From: Lutibacter sp.
GTDB taxonomy: Bacteria; Bacteroidota; Bacteroidia; Flavobacteriales; Flavobacteriaceae
NCBI GenBank assembly: GCA_030590985.1
Contig: JAUVBX010000002.1
Span: forward strand, 1 to 48,962
Direction: 5' to 3'
DNA: 48,962 nucleotides
Part shown: positions 16,383 through 25,483 of the stretch, piece after piece
Layout of the letters: each line of letters begins with the position of its first letter
How positions within the stretch are numbered: the first letter of the stretch is position 1
Translations under genes and position numbers: made by a program
Notes under the pieces: generated by a model
What the model was told of the DNA's origin: nothing
What the model saw: the letters and a program-made list of their open reading frames with translations, nothing else
Database searches by the model: none

Positions 16383-18059
16383 TTATGATAAACCCGAGAT
16401 TTTTCCATTTTTATCAATATACATATTATCAGAAGCTGGTGTGTTAGGTAAGCCAGGCATACGCATCATTTTCCCTAAAATTGGGATCACAAAACCTGCA
16501 CCTACAGCAATTTCAAATTCACGAACAAAAACGCGAAAATCTTTAGGACGACCAATTCTTCGAGGATTATCAGACAATGATTTTTGAGTTTTAGCCATAC
16601 AAATCGGTAAATGATCCAAACCTAAATTTGTGATAATTTTTAGATGGCTTTTTGCTATTTTGGAAAAATCGACACCATCAGCTCCATAAATTTCTTTAGC
16701 AATTTTTTCAATTTTTTCAATAATTGGTGAGTTCCAGTCATATAAGGGTATAAACTTATTTTTTTCTTTATCAATACAAGAAACTAGTGTTTTTGCTAGC
16801 TCTTTCATACCCTCACCACCTTTTTCCCATCCTTCTGCCACGACAGCTTTTATATCAATTTTTTTGCAAATTTTTATTACAAAATCAATTTCCTCTTGGG
16901 TGTCTGTTTGAAATTTATTGATAGCAACGATGGGTGTTATTCCAAAAGTTTTGACATTTTCAATATGTTTTTTCAGATTTTCAAAACCAATCTCAACTTT
17001 AGAAACATCAGGTATATTACGTTCAATTCTTGAAGCACCTCCATGATGTCGCATCGCTCTGATAGTAGTAACTAATACAACCGCTTTAGGGTTAAGTTTC
17101 CCTGCAACACTTTTAATGTTAAAAAATTTTTCTGCTCCTAGATCAGCTCCAAATCCTGCTTCTGTAATTACATAATCAGCTAAAGATAAGCCTATTTTAG
17201 TGGCAATAATTGAGTTAGTACCCTGTGCTATATTGGCAAAAGGACCTCCGTGAATGATTACCGGGTTTTCTTCAAGGGTTTGTACCAAATTGGGTTTTAT
17301 AGCATCTCTTAATAAGATTGCCATCGCATTTTCTGCTTTTAAATCTCGAGCATAAATAGGTTTTTTATCGTAAGTAAATCCAATAAAAATATTACCTAAT
17401 CTAGTTTTTAGATCAGCAAAGTCCTCTGCTATGCATAAAATTGCCATGACTTCAGAGGCAGGTGTGATGTTAAAACCTTCTTGACGAGGAACACCATTAG
17501 CATAACCTCCTAAGCCAATAACCATTTCTCGTAATGCTCTGTCATTCATATCCATAACACGTTTCCAATCTATACTTCTTGGGTCGATATTTAAACTATT
17601 TGTTTTGCTTTGGAGGTTGTTATCAATTAAAGCAGAGAGTAAATTATTCGCCTTCTCAATTGCAGAAAAATCACCTGTAAAATGCAAATTGATATCTTCC
17701 ATAGGTACAACCTGAGAATAACCACCACCAGCAGCACCACCTTTTATCCCAAAAACAGGGCCCAATGAGGGTTCTCTGATAACTGCTATTGCCTTTTTTC
17801 CAATTTTATTAAGACCTTCATTCAAACCTATAGAAATTGTTGTTTTTCCTTCACCAGATGGAGTTGGAGATATCGCAGTGACTAAGATTAAGTTTGATTT
17901 TTTAATTTTTTGGTTATCTTTTAAAGAAAGGGGTAGTTTTGCTTTATACTTACCATACAATTCTAAATCATCTGCATTAATTTTTAATTTTTTGGCTATT
18001 TCAACAATCGGTAACATGGTAGTTTGTTGTGCTATTTCTATATCAGATAAGATTTTCAT
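16383..18059 (-). CDS. fhs: Formate--tetrahydrofolate ligase
   Basis: Makes 10-formyl-tetrahydrofolate from formate, THF and ATP for one-carbon metabolism. The 558-aa length is normal for the family. Diagnostic segments are the ATP-binding loop TPSPTGEGKTTISIGL (about 64-80) with substitutions as read in the ORF (AISPTPSGEGKTT), the GIKGGAAGGGYSQVVPM loop, and the late RIGRPKDFRVFVREFEIAVGAGF and GKMMRMPGLPNTPAS motifs. It is monocistronic and divergent from lpxK. ahcY at the end of the window feeds the same methyl-cycle region of metabolism, but the two genes are not linked. Confidence 0.96.
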   Translation of the reverse strand: MKILSDIEIAQQTTMLPIVEIAKKLKINADDLELYGKYKAKLPLSLKDNQKIKKSNLILVTAISPTPSGEGKTTISIGLNEGLNKIGKKAIAVIREPSLGPVFGIKGGAAGGGYSQVVPMEDINLHFTGDFSAIEKANNLLSALIDNNLQSKTNSLNIDPRSIDWKRVMDMNDRALREMVIGLGGYANGVPRQEGFNITPASEVMAILCIAEDFADLKTRLGNIFIGFTYDKKPIYARDLKAENAMAILLRDAIKPNLVQTLEENPVIIHGGPFANIAQGTNSIIATKIGLSLADYVITEAGFGADLGAEKFFNIKSVAGKLNPKAVVLVTTIRAMRHHGGASRIERNIPDVSKVEIGFENLKKHIENVKTFGITPIVAINKFQTDTQEEIDFVIKICKKIDIKAVVAEGWEKGGEGMKELAKTLVSCIDKEKNKFIPLYDWNSPIIEKIEKIAKEIYGADGVDFSKIAKSHLKIITNLGLDHLPICMAKTQKSLSDNPRRIGRPKDFRVFVREFEIAVGAGFVIPILGKMMRMPGLPNTPASDNMYIDKNGKISGLS

Positions 18060-18179
18060 TTTTTAAAATTTAAATTAAAAATGTAGGCTAATTTACACTA
18101 ATTTTTCAATGGAATATAGAATAAGTATGAGTAATATAATTCACCGTTTTATGCTGTAATTACTTTTAATTAATTTCCG

Positions 18180-18187
18180 TAACTTCG
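18180..18187 (+). promoter_or_regulatory. Near-consensus -7 box TAACTTCG just before lpxK
   Basis: Differs from TAnnTTTG at one base. Only 5 nt separate it from the lpxK ATG at 18193, which would make the transcript leaderless or nearly so. Confidence 0.4.
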
Positions 18188-18192
18188 CAAGA

Positions 18193-19245
18193 ATGACAAA
18201 TAAATTGAGAAAACTATTATATCCTCTTAGCATTTTATATGAAGGAATTACTAGTCTACGAAATAAGCTTTATGATAACGATATTTTAAATTCAAAAGAA
18301 TTTGATATTCCTCTTATTGTTGTTGGTAATCTTAGAGTAGGAGGTACTGGTAAAACTCCGCAAGTTGCATATTTGGTTAGTTTACTAAAAAAGAAATATA
18401 AGATTGCTGTTCTGAGTCGTGGTTATAAAAGAAATTCAACGGGTTTTGTAATTGCAGATGCTACTGCTACTTCACAAAATATTGGTGATGAAGCTTATCA
18501 ACTTTATCGTCAACATTCTGATATTATTGTGTCTGTTGATGCTGATAGAACAAATGGTATAAACTCATTATTAGCTTTTTCCAATCCTCCAGAAGTCATT
18601 ATTTTGGATGATGCTTTTCAGCATCGAAAAATAAAAGCAGGTTTAAATATCTTACTGACACCTTATGACGATTTATATACTGAAGACAGTCTTTTACCTA
18701 CTGGTAATTTAAGAGAGAATATAAAAGGAGCTGACAGAGCACAATTGCTTGTTGTAACTAAATGTCCTGTGACTATTTCTGAAAAACAGGAATATGAAAT
18801 AGCATCAAGATTGCAACCTACATTGGAGCAAATTGTATATTTTACAAGAATTAAATATGCTGATTATATACAAAATCATACACATCAAATTACAAATAGT
18901 GAGCTTCAGGAGTATAAAATAATATTGGTAACAGGTATTGCTAACCCTAAACCATTAGTAGATTATTTAAATAAAAAGGAATTAAAATATAAGCATTTAT
19001 CATATAAAGATCATCATAATTTTACTGAAGAGGAATTGCAATATATTCAAAATGAGTATGATATGCTTAAAAGTGATAAAAAATTGATTCTAACTACAGA
19101 AAAAGATTATGTTCGTATCTTTGAAGGCTTGAATAATTTGTATTATTTAGCAATAGAGACCATTTTTATTAATCATCAAAAGGATTTTGATAAACTAATT
19201 ATAGATTATGTGGGAGAAAACACAAGAGACGGTAAAATTTCTTAA
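18193..19245 (+). CDS. lpxK: Tetraacyldisaccharide 4'-kinase
   Basis: LpxK phosphorylates the 4' position of the lipid A disaccharide at the cytoplasmic face of the inner membrane, one step after LpxB (also in this window). The 350-aa protein has the family P-loop VGNLRVGGTGKTP (44-56), the SRGYKRNSTGFV segment, DEAYQLYRQH, and the Walker B-like VIILDDAFQHRKIK. The start follows a near-consensus -7 box by only 5 nt. The 3' end overlaps the purine nucleoside phosphorylase gene by 38 bp, implying cotranscription and coupled translation. Confidence 0.95.
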   Translation: MTNKLRKLLYPLSILYEGITSLRNKLYDNDILNSKEFDIPLIVVGNLRVGGTGKTPQVAYLVSLLKKKYKIAVLSRGYKRNSTGFVIADATATSQNIGDEAYQLYRQHSDIIVSVDADRTNGINSLLAFSNPPEVIILDDAFQHRKIKAGLNILLTPYDDLYTEDSLLPTGNLRENIKGADRAQLLVVTKCPVTISEKQEYEIASRLQPTLEQIVYFTRIKYADYIQNHTHQITNSELQEYKIILVTGIANPKPLVDYLNKKELKYKHLSYKDHHNFTEEELQYIQNEYDMLKSDKKLILTTEKDYVRIFEGLNNLYYLAIETIFINHQKDFDKLIIDYVGENTRDGKIS

Positions 19246-20020
19246 AGACAAAGGATTTGTTAACATAGACTATGGAATTATTTTAGGTACTGGTTTAGGT
19301 AACTTTACTGATAATATTGATATAAGTATTAGAGTTCCTTATGAGGAAATTCCTCATTTTCCTGTTTCTACTGTTAGTGGTCATCAAGGTGAATTGATTT
19401 ATGGAACTGTAGGGAAGAAAAAAGTTTTGGCTTTACGAGGTCGTTTTCATTATTATGAAGGTTGGTCATTGCAAGAAGCTACTTTTCCTGTACGAGTGAT
19501 GAAATATTTAGGGATAGATAATTTAATTGTATCTAATGCTTCTGGTGGTGTAAATGCCAATTTTAAAACAGGTGATGTGATGTTAATTTCTGACCATATA
19601 AATATGATGCCAGAACATCCACTACGTGGAGCTAATGATGAACGATTTGGTCCCCGTTTTGTCGATATGCACGAAGCTTATTGTAAAGATATGATTGTAC
19701 ACATGGAAAATGTGGCAAGTAAACAAAATATTAAATTACAAAAAGGAGTTTATTTGGCTTTACAAGGTCCCACTTTTGAAACTCCTGCTGAATATGGGAT
19801 GGTGCGTAATCTAGGAGCTGATGCCGTTGGTATGTCTACAGTTCCTGAAGTTATTGTCGCCAAACATATGGGTATGACCATCTTTGGACTATCTGTTATA
19901 ACCGATTTAGGAATTGAAGGAAAAGTTGAAGAGGTATCTCATGAAGAGGTTCAAAAGGTCGCCAAAACAGCTGAGAAAAAAGTAGGTATGTTGATGACTG
20001 AGTTTATTAAAACCTACTAA
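19208..20020 (+). CDS. Purine-nucleoside phosphorylase (PNP I, trimeric type)
   Basis: Phosphorolysis of inosine, guanosine and deoxy forms to base and (deoxy)ribose-1-phosphate for purine salvage. The 270-aa protein matches the trimeric PNP/MTAP superfamily: phosphate-binding GTGLGNFTD (about 28-36), VSGHQGELIYG, RFHYYEGW, NASGGVN, LISDHINMMPEHPLRG and the base-binding GPTFETPAEYGMVR with VGMSTVPEV. The start at 19208 lies inside lpxK (38-bp overlap), as expected for a coupled gene. The downstream palindromic element separates it from the convergent SDR gene. Confidence 0.94.
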   Translation: MWEKTQETVKFLKDKGFVNIDYGIILGTGLGNFTDNIDISIRVPYEEIPHFPVSTVSGHQGELIYGTVGKKKVLALRGRFHYYEGWSLQEATFPVRVMKYLGIDNLIVSNASGGVNANFKTGDVMLISDHINMMPEHPLRGANDERFGPRFVDMHEAYCKDMIVHMENVASKQNIKLQKGVYLALQGPTFETPAEYGMVRNLGADAVGMSTVPEVIVAKHMGMTIFGLSVITDLGIEGKVEEVSHEEVQKVAKTAEKKVGMLMTEFIKTY

Positions 20021-20059
20021 ATCAGTTATTGGATTTTTCTAGTTTTCTAACAAAAAATT

Positions 20060-20192
20060 AAAAGAGGCTGTCTGAAAAGTAAAAATATTTTATCTATACG
20101 AGCGCAGTCGAGAATTATTGATTATCAATATGTTGTATTTCTCGACTGCGCTCGAAAAGACAGTTTTAATGACTTTTCAGACAATCTCTTTT
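20060..20192. repeat. Interspersed palindromic element, copy 2 (CGAGCGCAGTCGAGA family)
   Basis: Inner arms CGAGCGCAGTCGAGA (20099-20113) and TCTCGACTGCGCTCG (20140-20154) equal those of copy 1. Here an outer arm also pairs: AAAAGAGGCTGTCTGAAAAGT (20060-20080) with ACTTTTCAGACAATCTCTTTT ending at 20192, with two internal mismatches or wobbles. It lies between the convergent PNP and SDR genes. Confidence 0.9.
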
Positions 20193-20957
20193 TTAGGACT
20201 TTTCTCTTAATAAATGTGTTGTGTTAGCTTGTGCAGTCGGCATAATAACTATATCATTTAAGGTAACATGTGACGGGCGTTGCACGCTAAATAAAATAAC
20301 TTCAGCAATATCTTGTGCTAAAAGCGGTTTCATATCTTGATAAACATCCTTTGCCTTTTCTTGATCTCCATGATAACGAACTACAGAAAATTCAGTTTCA
20401 ATCATTCCAGGAGCAATATTAGTAACTTTGATGTTGTGCGAAAGTAAATCAATACGCATAGATTTAGACAACGCATCAACCGCATGTTTAGAAGCACAAT
20501 AAACATTTCCATTTAGATAAACTTCTTTTCCAGCAATAGATGCAATATTGATTATATGACCTTTTTTACGTGCAATCATCAGTGGGATAATCATTTTTGA
20601 AACATATAATAATCCTTTAACATTGGTATCAATCATTCTATTCCAATCGTCAATTTCACCTTTGTCAATGGTTGAAACTCCTGCGGCTAAACCTGCATTA
20701 TTAACAAGTACATCAATATTTTGCCATTCTTCAGGTAAATTCCCTAAACTCTGTTCTACTTCATCATAGTTACGTACGTCAAAATTGAGAGATAGCACTT
20801 TTATTTCTTGATTTTTCGTAATTATTTTTTCAAGTTTTTCTAATCTATCATTTCGCCTTCCTGTAATAATCAAATTAAAATTGTTTTCTGCTAAAAGTAG
20901 GGCGGTAGCTTCACCAATACCTGAAGTGGCTCCTGTTATTAGGGCTAATCTATTCAT
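20193..20957 (-). CDS. Short-chain dehydrogenase/reductase (YdfG-like)
   Basis: A classical NAD(P)-dependent SDR of 254 aa. The nucleotide-binding TGATSGIG is at 8-15, NNAGLAAG near 87-94, the catalytic serine region NIASIAG, and the active-site YCASK (Tyr about 153, Lys about 157). A basic pair after the second strand (GRRNDRLEKL) favours NADP(H). It most resembles the YdfG/serine 3-dehydrogenase group, but SDR substrates cannot be assigned reliably from sequence. It is monocistronic, convergent with PNP and divergent from gpmI. The last stop-proximal bases abut the palindromic element. Confidence 0.9.
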   Translation of the reverse strand: MNRLALITGATSGIGEATALLLAENNFNLIITGRRNDRLEKLEKIITKNQEIKVLSLNFDVRNYDEVEQSLGNLPEEWQNIDVLVNNAGLAAGVSTIDKGEIDDWNRMIDTNVKGLLYVSKMIIPLMIARKKGHIINIASIAGKEVYLNGNVYCASKHAVDALSKSMRIDLLSHNIKVTNIAPGMIETEFSVVRYHGDQEKAKDVYQDMKPLLAQDIAEVILFSVQRPSHVTLNDIVIMPTAQANTTHLLREKS

Positions 20958-21098
20958 TGTTTTGCTATTATGTAGTTAAATACTCTCTTTGTATTAATTT
21001 TTGATTTGTAAAGATAGTGTTTACATTAAAATCTGGTAGTTATGGTTTCCTTTAAAATTAGACAAAATGTAAATACTCCAAAAATGGTTTTAAAATGG

Positions 21099-21106
21099 TA
21101 ACTTTG
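21099..21106 (+). promoter_or_regulatory. -7 box TAACTTTG for gpmI
   Basis: Perfect TAnnTTTG, 67 nt before the ATG at 21174. It lies in the divergent SDR/gpmI promoter region. Confidence 0.5.
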
Positions 21107-21173
21107 CCCCTTGATTTTTGAGGTATTATTTATTGAAATTTCATTAAAAATCTTTATCCTTACAATTAATAAA

Positions 21174-22691
21174 ATGATGAATAAAAAAGTAATTTTAATC
21201 ATACTTGATGGTTGGGGAATGACCCAAAACCCAGAGGTTTCAGCTTTAAAACAAGCAGATACTCCCTATATAGATTATTTAATCAAAAAATATCCTAATG
21301 CGACATTGTTGACCTCAGGTTTAGATGTCGGTTTACCCGATGGACAAATGGGAAATTCTGAAGTTGGTCATATGAATTTAGGAGCTGGACGAATCGTTTA
21401 TCAAGATTTTGTAAGAATTAATAAAGCTATAGATACGGATGATTTTGCAAATGAAAAAGTTTTAAAAGATGCTTTTGAATATGCAGAAAAAAATCAAAAG
21501 AAAGTACATTTTTTAGGTCTACTTTCTGATGGTGGTGTACATTCTCATACCAAACATCTTGAGGCTTTGGTAAAAATAGGAGAACAATACCAAACTGAAA
21601 ATTATATTCATGCTTTTACTGATGGACGTGATGTTGATCCACATTCGGGTAAAGGTTTTGTTCAAGATTTGCAAGTTTTTTTAAAAGGTACACACACTAA
21701 ATTAGCTTCGATAATAGGTCGTTATTATGCTATGGATCGTGACAACAGATGGGAGCGTGTTAAACAAGCTTATGATTTACTCGTGAATGGAGTAGGAACT
21801 AAAACAACAGAACCTATCCAAGCTATAAAAGACAGTTATAATCAAGATATTACAGATGAATTTATAAAGCCAATTGTCATTTGTGATACTAGTATGAAGC
21901 CTTTAGCTAGTATTGAAAAGGATGATGTAATTATATTCTTTAATTTCCGTACCGATCGAGGGCGTGAACTAACAGAGGTGTTGTCACAGAAAGATTATCC
22001 AGATTTTGGCATGAAAAAATTACCCGTGCATTATGTGACGATGACAAATTATGATGAGAAATTTAAAGGGATCAATGTTATTTATAACAAAGAGAATCTA
22101 AAACAAACTTTGGGAGAAGTAGTTGCTCATTATGGAAAAAAACAAATTAGAATTGCAGAAACAGAAAAATATCCACATGTAAGCTTTTTCTTTTCAGGCG
22201 GACGTGAAAAATTATTTGAAGGCGAAAAACGGATCTTAGTCAATTCACCAAAAGTAGCCACCTATGATTTAAAACCTGAAATGAGTGCTTATGAAGTTAG
22301 AGATAAACTTCTACCAGAATTAAATAATCAAACCGCTGATTTGGTAATTCTCAATTTTGCTAATGGTGATATGGTTGGGCATACTGGTATTTTTAAAGCC
22401 GCAGTAAAAGCTGCTGAGACCGTTGACGTTTGTTTAAAAGATGTGATAGAAACAGGATTAATAAACAACTATACGAGTATTGTTATTGCAGATCATGGAA
22501 ATGCCGAATGTATGATAAAACCAGATGGTAGTCCACATACAGCGCACACGACGAACCCAGTTCCGTTGATTTTAGTCGACAATGACCGAAAACATATCAA
22601 TAGTGGTATTTTAGCTAATATTGCTCCCACAATTTTAGAGATAATGGATTTACCAAAACCTGAAGAAATGACGGAGGAATCCTTGTTATAA
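21174..22691 (+). CDS. gpmI: 2,3-bisphosphoglycerate-independent phosphoglycerate mutase
   Basis: Interconverts 3- and 2-phosphoglycerate in glycolysis using two Mn2+ ions. The protein (about 505 aa) belongs to the alkaline-phosphatase superfamily: LIILDGWGMT at the N-terminus, DGQMGNSEVGHMNLGAGR with the phosphorylated Ser, FTDGRDVDPHSG, IGRYYAMDRDNRWERV, NFRTDRGRELT, NFANGDMVGHTG and ADHGNAE with metal ligands. The computed start at 21111 is an upstream ATG-like extension of 21 residues (IFEVLFIEISLK) with no family match. The ATG at 21174 (or the adjacent one at 21177) is chosen. Confidence 0.95.
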   Translation: MMNKKVILIILDGWGMTQNPEVSALKQADTPYIDYLIKKYPNATLLTSGLDVGLPDGQMGNSEVGHMNLGAGRIVYQDFVRINKAIDTDDFANEKVLKDAFEYAEKNQKKVHFLGLLSDGGVHSHTKHLEALVKIGEQYQTENYIHAFTDGRDVDPHSGKGFVQDLQVFLKGTHTKLASIIGRYYAMDRDNRWERVKQAYDLLVNGVGTKTTEPIQAIKDSYNQDITDEFIKPIVICDTSMKPLASIEKDDVIIFFNFRTDRGRELTEVLSQKDYPDFGMKKLPVHYVTMTNYDEKFKGINVIYNKENLKQTLGEVVAHYGKKQIRIAETEKYPHVSFFFSGGREKLFEGEKRILVNSPKVATYDLKPEMSAYEVRDKLLPELNNQTADLVILNFANGDMVGHTGIFKAAVKAAETVDVCLKDVIETGLINNYTSIVIADHGNAECMIKPDGSPHTAHTTNPVPLILVDNDRKHINSGILANIAPTILEIMDLPKPEEMTEESLL

Positions 22692-22711
22692 ATCGGGTTA
22701 TTCGAATTTTG

Positions 22712-23515
22712 TTAGAATGCAGCTATCTTTTCATGAATTTGTTTAAAATGATCGAAGGCTTTAATAAGTCGAGACCCATACCAAGAAAAATATTGTCCAT
22801 CTACATAAATAGTCAATACTTTTTTATTACTACGTAAAACTTCGAAAACCTCTTCATCGGTGAAGTCATGTGGCTCACTGCTAAATAGAAATAAGTCAGG
22901 ATTTCCACCGAGAATACGAATTCTTTTAATATTTATTTCGGGGTATCTTTCTGTATGTGCATAGGCATTTTCAAATCGACAAATGCGTAGCATATCATTT
23001 ATAAAAGTTTTATTACCTGCTACCATCCACGGATTTGCCCAAATAAAATAGACAACTTTTTTGATCGGTGTCTCTTTAATAAAATTTTGAAATTTAGCTA
23101 AGCGAAAGTTAATTTTATCTATTATATGCTCTGATTGTGTGCGTCGTTCGAAAAGTAATCCTAATTCTTTTATGAGCAGTAAGGCATCATCCAACGACTT
23201 GACATCCGAAACATAAACAGGAGCAATTTTTTCTAACTCAGTAACCATCTCAGGTGTGTTTTCTTCTTTGCTACATAAAATAAAATCAGGTTCTAAATCT
23301 TTTATAACTTGAAATTTTACCTTTTTTGTACCTCCAATCAATACTTTAGTTGATTTATAATGTACAGGATGTATACAATACTTGGTTACACCAACAATTT
23401 GACGTTCCAAACCCATGTCGTGTAGTAATTCAGTTAAAGATGGCACTAACGAAATAATACGTTGTGGAGTTTTGGGTAAGTCTATTTTTCTATTTAGGGA
23501 ATCTGTATATTTCAT
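22712..23515 (-). CDS. BtuF-like helical-backbone metal receptor, no visible signal peptide
   Basis: A 267-aa protein of the periplasmic-binding-protein fold used for cobalamin, haem or siderophore uptake. Family hallmarks are RIISLVPSLTELLHDMGL, VGVTKYCIHP, IGGTKKVKFQVIKDLEPD and a C-terminal YVDGQYFSWYGSRLI. The computed ORF starts at GTG 23550-side (23548); the ATG at 23515 (MKYTDSLNRKIDL) is preferred. Neither start gives a signal peptide or lipobox, so the protein looks cytoplasmic, which is odd for a substrate-binding protein. No ABC permease or ATPase gene is adjacent. It lies downstream of pyrF across a palindromic repeat. The ligand is unknown. Confidence 0.8.
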   Translation of the reverse strand: MKYTDSLNRKIDLPKTPQRIISLVPSLTELLHDMGLERQIVGVTKYCIHPVHYKSTKVLIGGTKKVKFQVIKDLEPDFILCSKEENTPEMVTELEKIAPVYVSDVKSLDDALLLIKELGLLFERRTQSEHIIDKINFRLAKFQNFIKETPIKKVVYFIWANPWMVAGNKTFINDMLRICRFENAYAHTERYPEINIKRIRILGGNPDLFLFSSEPHDFTDEEVFEVLRSNKKVLTIYVDGQYFSWYGSRLIKAFDHFKQIHEKIAAF

Positions 23516-23568
23516 TTTTCTTGAACCATATAAGACATATAAGTACACATAAGTTTTATGATTTTTAT

Positions 23569-23637
23569 TATCATTCTGAGTAGCACGAAGAATCTTTTCA
23601 ATTAATACAACAGATTCATCCTATTGCCGCAATGATA
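23569..23637. repeat. Interspersed palindrome (ATTCTGAG...GAATCT family) between pyrF and the receptor gene
   Basis: Outer arms TATCATT (23569-23575) and AATGATA (23631-23637) and inner arms GAATCT (23590-23595) and AGATTC (23612-23617) form an interrupted hairpin. The left half ATTCTGAGTAGCACGAAGAA resembles a repeat I recall from other Bacteroidota genomes. It lies after the pyrF stop and may end its transcript. Confidence 0.6.
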
Positions 23638-23643
23638 TAAAAA

Positions 23644-24462
23644 TTATTGATTATTTAATATCCTTTTCATTTGTCGTTGTAATTCTAAAGCTTTTTGTTT
23701 TGCTTTTTGAGCAAAATCTAATCCATTACCAGCATAGATGATACCTCGTGAGGAATTTATTAGAAGTCCGATATCGTTGTTTAGTCCATATTCACAAACG
23801 GCTTCCAAATTTCCACCTTGCGCACCAATTCCTGGAACTAACAAAAAATGATTGGGAATAATCTTACGAATTTCCTTGAAATATTCTGGTTTGGTAGCCC
23901 CAATTACATACATTAATTGCTCTGAGCCTTTCCATGTTAATGATTTTTGGAGGACTTTCTCAAAAACTCGCAAATTATCGGTTTGTAAACCTTGAAAATC
24001 TAAACTACCTTTGTTGGATGTCAAGGCTAATAGAATGGTGAATTTATCCGAGAAAGCTAAAAAGGGTTCTACCGAATCTTGTCCCATATAAGGGGCAACA
24101 GTAAGCGCATCAAAATTCATATTCTCAAAAAAAGCTTTAGCATAACGCGTAGATGTATTGCCAATATCACCACGTTTTGCATCGGCAATGGTAAAGATCT
24201 CGGGGTATTTTTCATTGAGATAATCAATTGTTTTTTCTAAAGATCTCCATCCATCTAAACCATAAGCTTCATAAAATGCTGTATTTGGTTTGTAAGCAAC
24301 AGCTAATTCATGAGTCGCATCAATTATTTGTTTATTAAACTCAAAAATGGGATCGGTTGTTTCTAATAAATGAGGTGGAATTTTATCTAAATCTACATCC
24401 AAACCAATACATAGAAAAGATTTTTTCTGTTGAATTTGTGCTATTAGTGCCTGTTTTGTCAT
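23644..24462 (-). CDS. pyrF: Orotidine-5'-phosphate decarboxylase (type 2)
   Basis: Catalyses the last step of UMP synthesis. The 272-aa length and motif pattern fit the longer PyrF type 2 group: [14 protein letters not shown] (about 15-28), the catalytic [16 protein letters not shown] with the Asp-Lys-Asp triad, [25 protein letters not shown] and the phosphate-binding SSRGIIYAG. The start at 24462 is the only sensible one; it lies 6 nt after a perfect TATTTTTG -7 box, so the mRNA may be leaderless. It is divergent from the third L,D-transpeptidase gene, and no other pyrimidine genes are nearby. Confidence 0.95.
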   Translation of the reverse strand: MTKQALIAQIQQKKSFLCIGLDVDLDKIPPHLLETTDPIFEFNKQIIDATHELAVAYKPNTAFYEAYGLDGWRSLEKTIDYLNEKYPEIFTIADAKRGDIGNTSTRYAKAFFENMNFDALTVAPYMGQDSVEPFLAFSDKFTILLALTSNKGSLDFQGLQTDNLRVFEKVLQKSLTWKGSEQLMYVIGATKPEYFKEIRKIIPNHFLLVPGIGAQGGNLEAVCEYGLNNDIGLLINSSRGIIYAGNGLDFAQKAKQKALELQRQMKRILNNQ

Positions 24463-24468
24463 CGCTTA

Positions 24469-24476
24469 CAAAAATA
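24469..24476 (-). promoter_or_regulatory. -7 box TATTTTTG adjacent to the pyrF start
   Basis: Minus-strand TATTTTTG matches TAnnTTTG. Only 6 nt separate it from the pyrF ATG at 24462. Confidence 0.5.
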
Positions 24477-24531
24477 AGCATTTAATTATTGCGTTAGTAA
24501 AGTATTACAATCTTTATATACATACTAAATT

Positions 24532-25137
24532 ATGAAAACACTTATTAAGAATAGTATCCCTTTTTTGATTGCCTTACTAATTTTAGTTGTGATTGTATTT
24601 AAAAACCGAGATTCTAAACCTGTTTTAAATGAATTATTCACACTAAACTTGGCTCAAAAGGAAAATATTCCTCTAAATGAAATCATACCAGAAGGAACTG
24701 AAATAAGCATCCTAATTGACAAGAGTGATTTTCAATTACATATTTACACCGCTGATACGCTTGTAGAAACCTATCCAGTTGTTTTAGGTGGAAATCCCAT
24801 AGATGATAAACTACGTGAAGGTGATCAATGCACACCTGAAGGCACTTTTAAAATAGTGAGCAAATATCCCCATGGAAGTTGGTCAAAATTTATTTGGATC
24901 AACTATCCAACTACTGATTCTTGGAGGAAACACAAAAAAGCTAAAGCGAATGGAGTTATCTCAAAAAATGCAACAATAGGTGGTGAAATTGGTATTCATG
25001 GACTTCCAGAAGGTACAGATGTAATGATTGAAACCCGTATCAACTGGACATTGGGCTGTATTTCACTAACAAATAATGATGTGAATGAAATTTATCCTTT
25101 TATTGATAAAAATACGGTGATTAAGATTCGAAAATAG
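24532..25137 (+). CDS. L,D-transpeptidase (YkuD), membrane-anchored
   Basis: A 201-aa protein with one N-terminal hydrophobic segment (FLIALLILVVIVF, about 11-23) that serves as signal or anchor, then a YkuD domain. The family pattern is complete: IDKSDFQLHIYTADTLVETYPVVLG, TPEGTFKIVSKYPHGSW, the histidine in IGIHGLPEG and the catalytic cysteine in TLGCISL (C176). It should act on peptidoglycan in the periplasm. It is the third L,D-transpeptidase in the window and, unlike the first, lacks a peptidoglycan-binding domain. It stands alone, divergent from pyrF. The accessory region starts right after its stop. Confidence 0.9.
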   Translation: MKTLIKNSIPFLIALLILVVIVFKNRDSKPVLNELFTLNLAQKENIPLNEIIPEGTEISILIDKSDFQLHIYTADTLVETYPVVLGGNPIDDKLREGDQCTPEGTFKIVSKYPHGSWSKFIWINYPTTDSWRKHKKAKANGVISKNATIGGEIGIHGLPEGTDVMIETRINWTLGCISLTNNDVNEIYPFIDKNTVIKIRK

Positions 25138-25177
25138 GATGTTGAGGAATGGTTTCGTGTAAAAGCAGTGGTGAGAA

Positions 25178-25438
25178 TTATTTATCAATGTTCCTATACT
25201 GATTATGATTCAACTTATCCAAAAGCTCTTGATAAATGTTTTTTGTTGTGGAATTTTGTGGGAGATAATCACTTAAAGAGAATTGATTTTTAACTGGATT
25301 AAAAATTAATGTAGCATTAGATTTATTATTGTTAGATATTTTTATTAATTTACGTTTAGCTTTATCTATTAAACTCTCTTGTTTCGCATTATAGTTATAG
25401 CCAATTACTCCTAATATTTTATTTACATTTTTATTCAT
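25178..25438 (-). CDS. Small protein of unknown function
   Basis: An 86-aa ORF with no family I recognise, rich in Lys, Asn and Ile and without hydrophobic segments, so probably cytoplasmic. The N-terminal MNKNVNKILGVIGYNYN is followed by a basic stretch (KAKRKLIKIS) and a C-terminal amphipathic helix (IYQELLDKLNH). The computed start is a TTG at 25465; the ATG at 25438 is preferred. It is last in line after the accessory operon but separated from it by a 156-bp gap containing a long inverted repeat, so cotranscription is doubtful. Coding status is likely but not certain. Confidence 0.55.
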   Translation of the reverse strand: MNKNVNKILGVIGYNYNAKQESLIDKAKRKLIKISNNNKSNATLIFNPVKNQFSLSDYLPQNSTTKNIYQELLDKLNHNQYRNIDK

Positions 25439-25483
25439 ATCGTTTAATTTAAAATTACGAATCAATTTTTATATACATATTTA

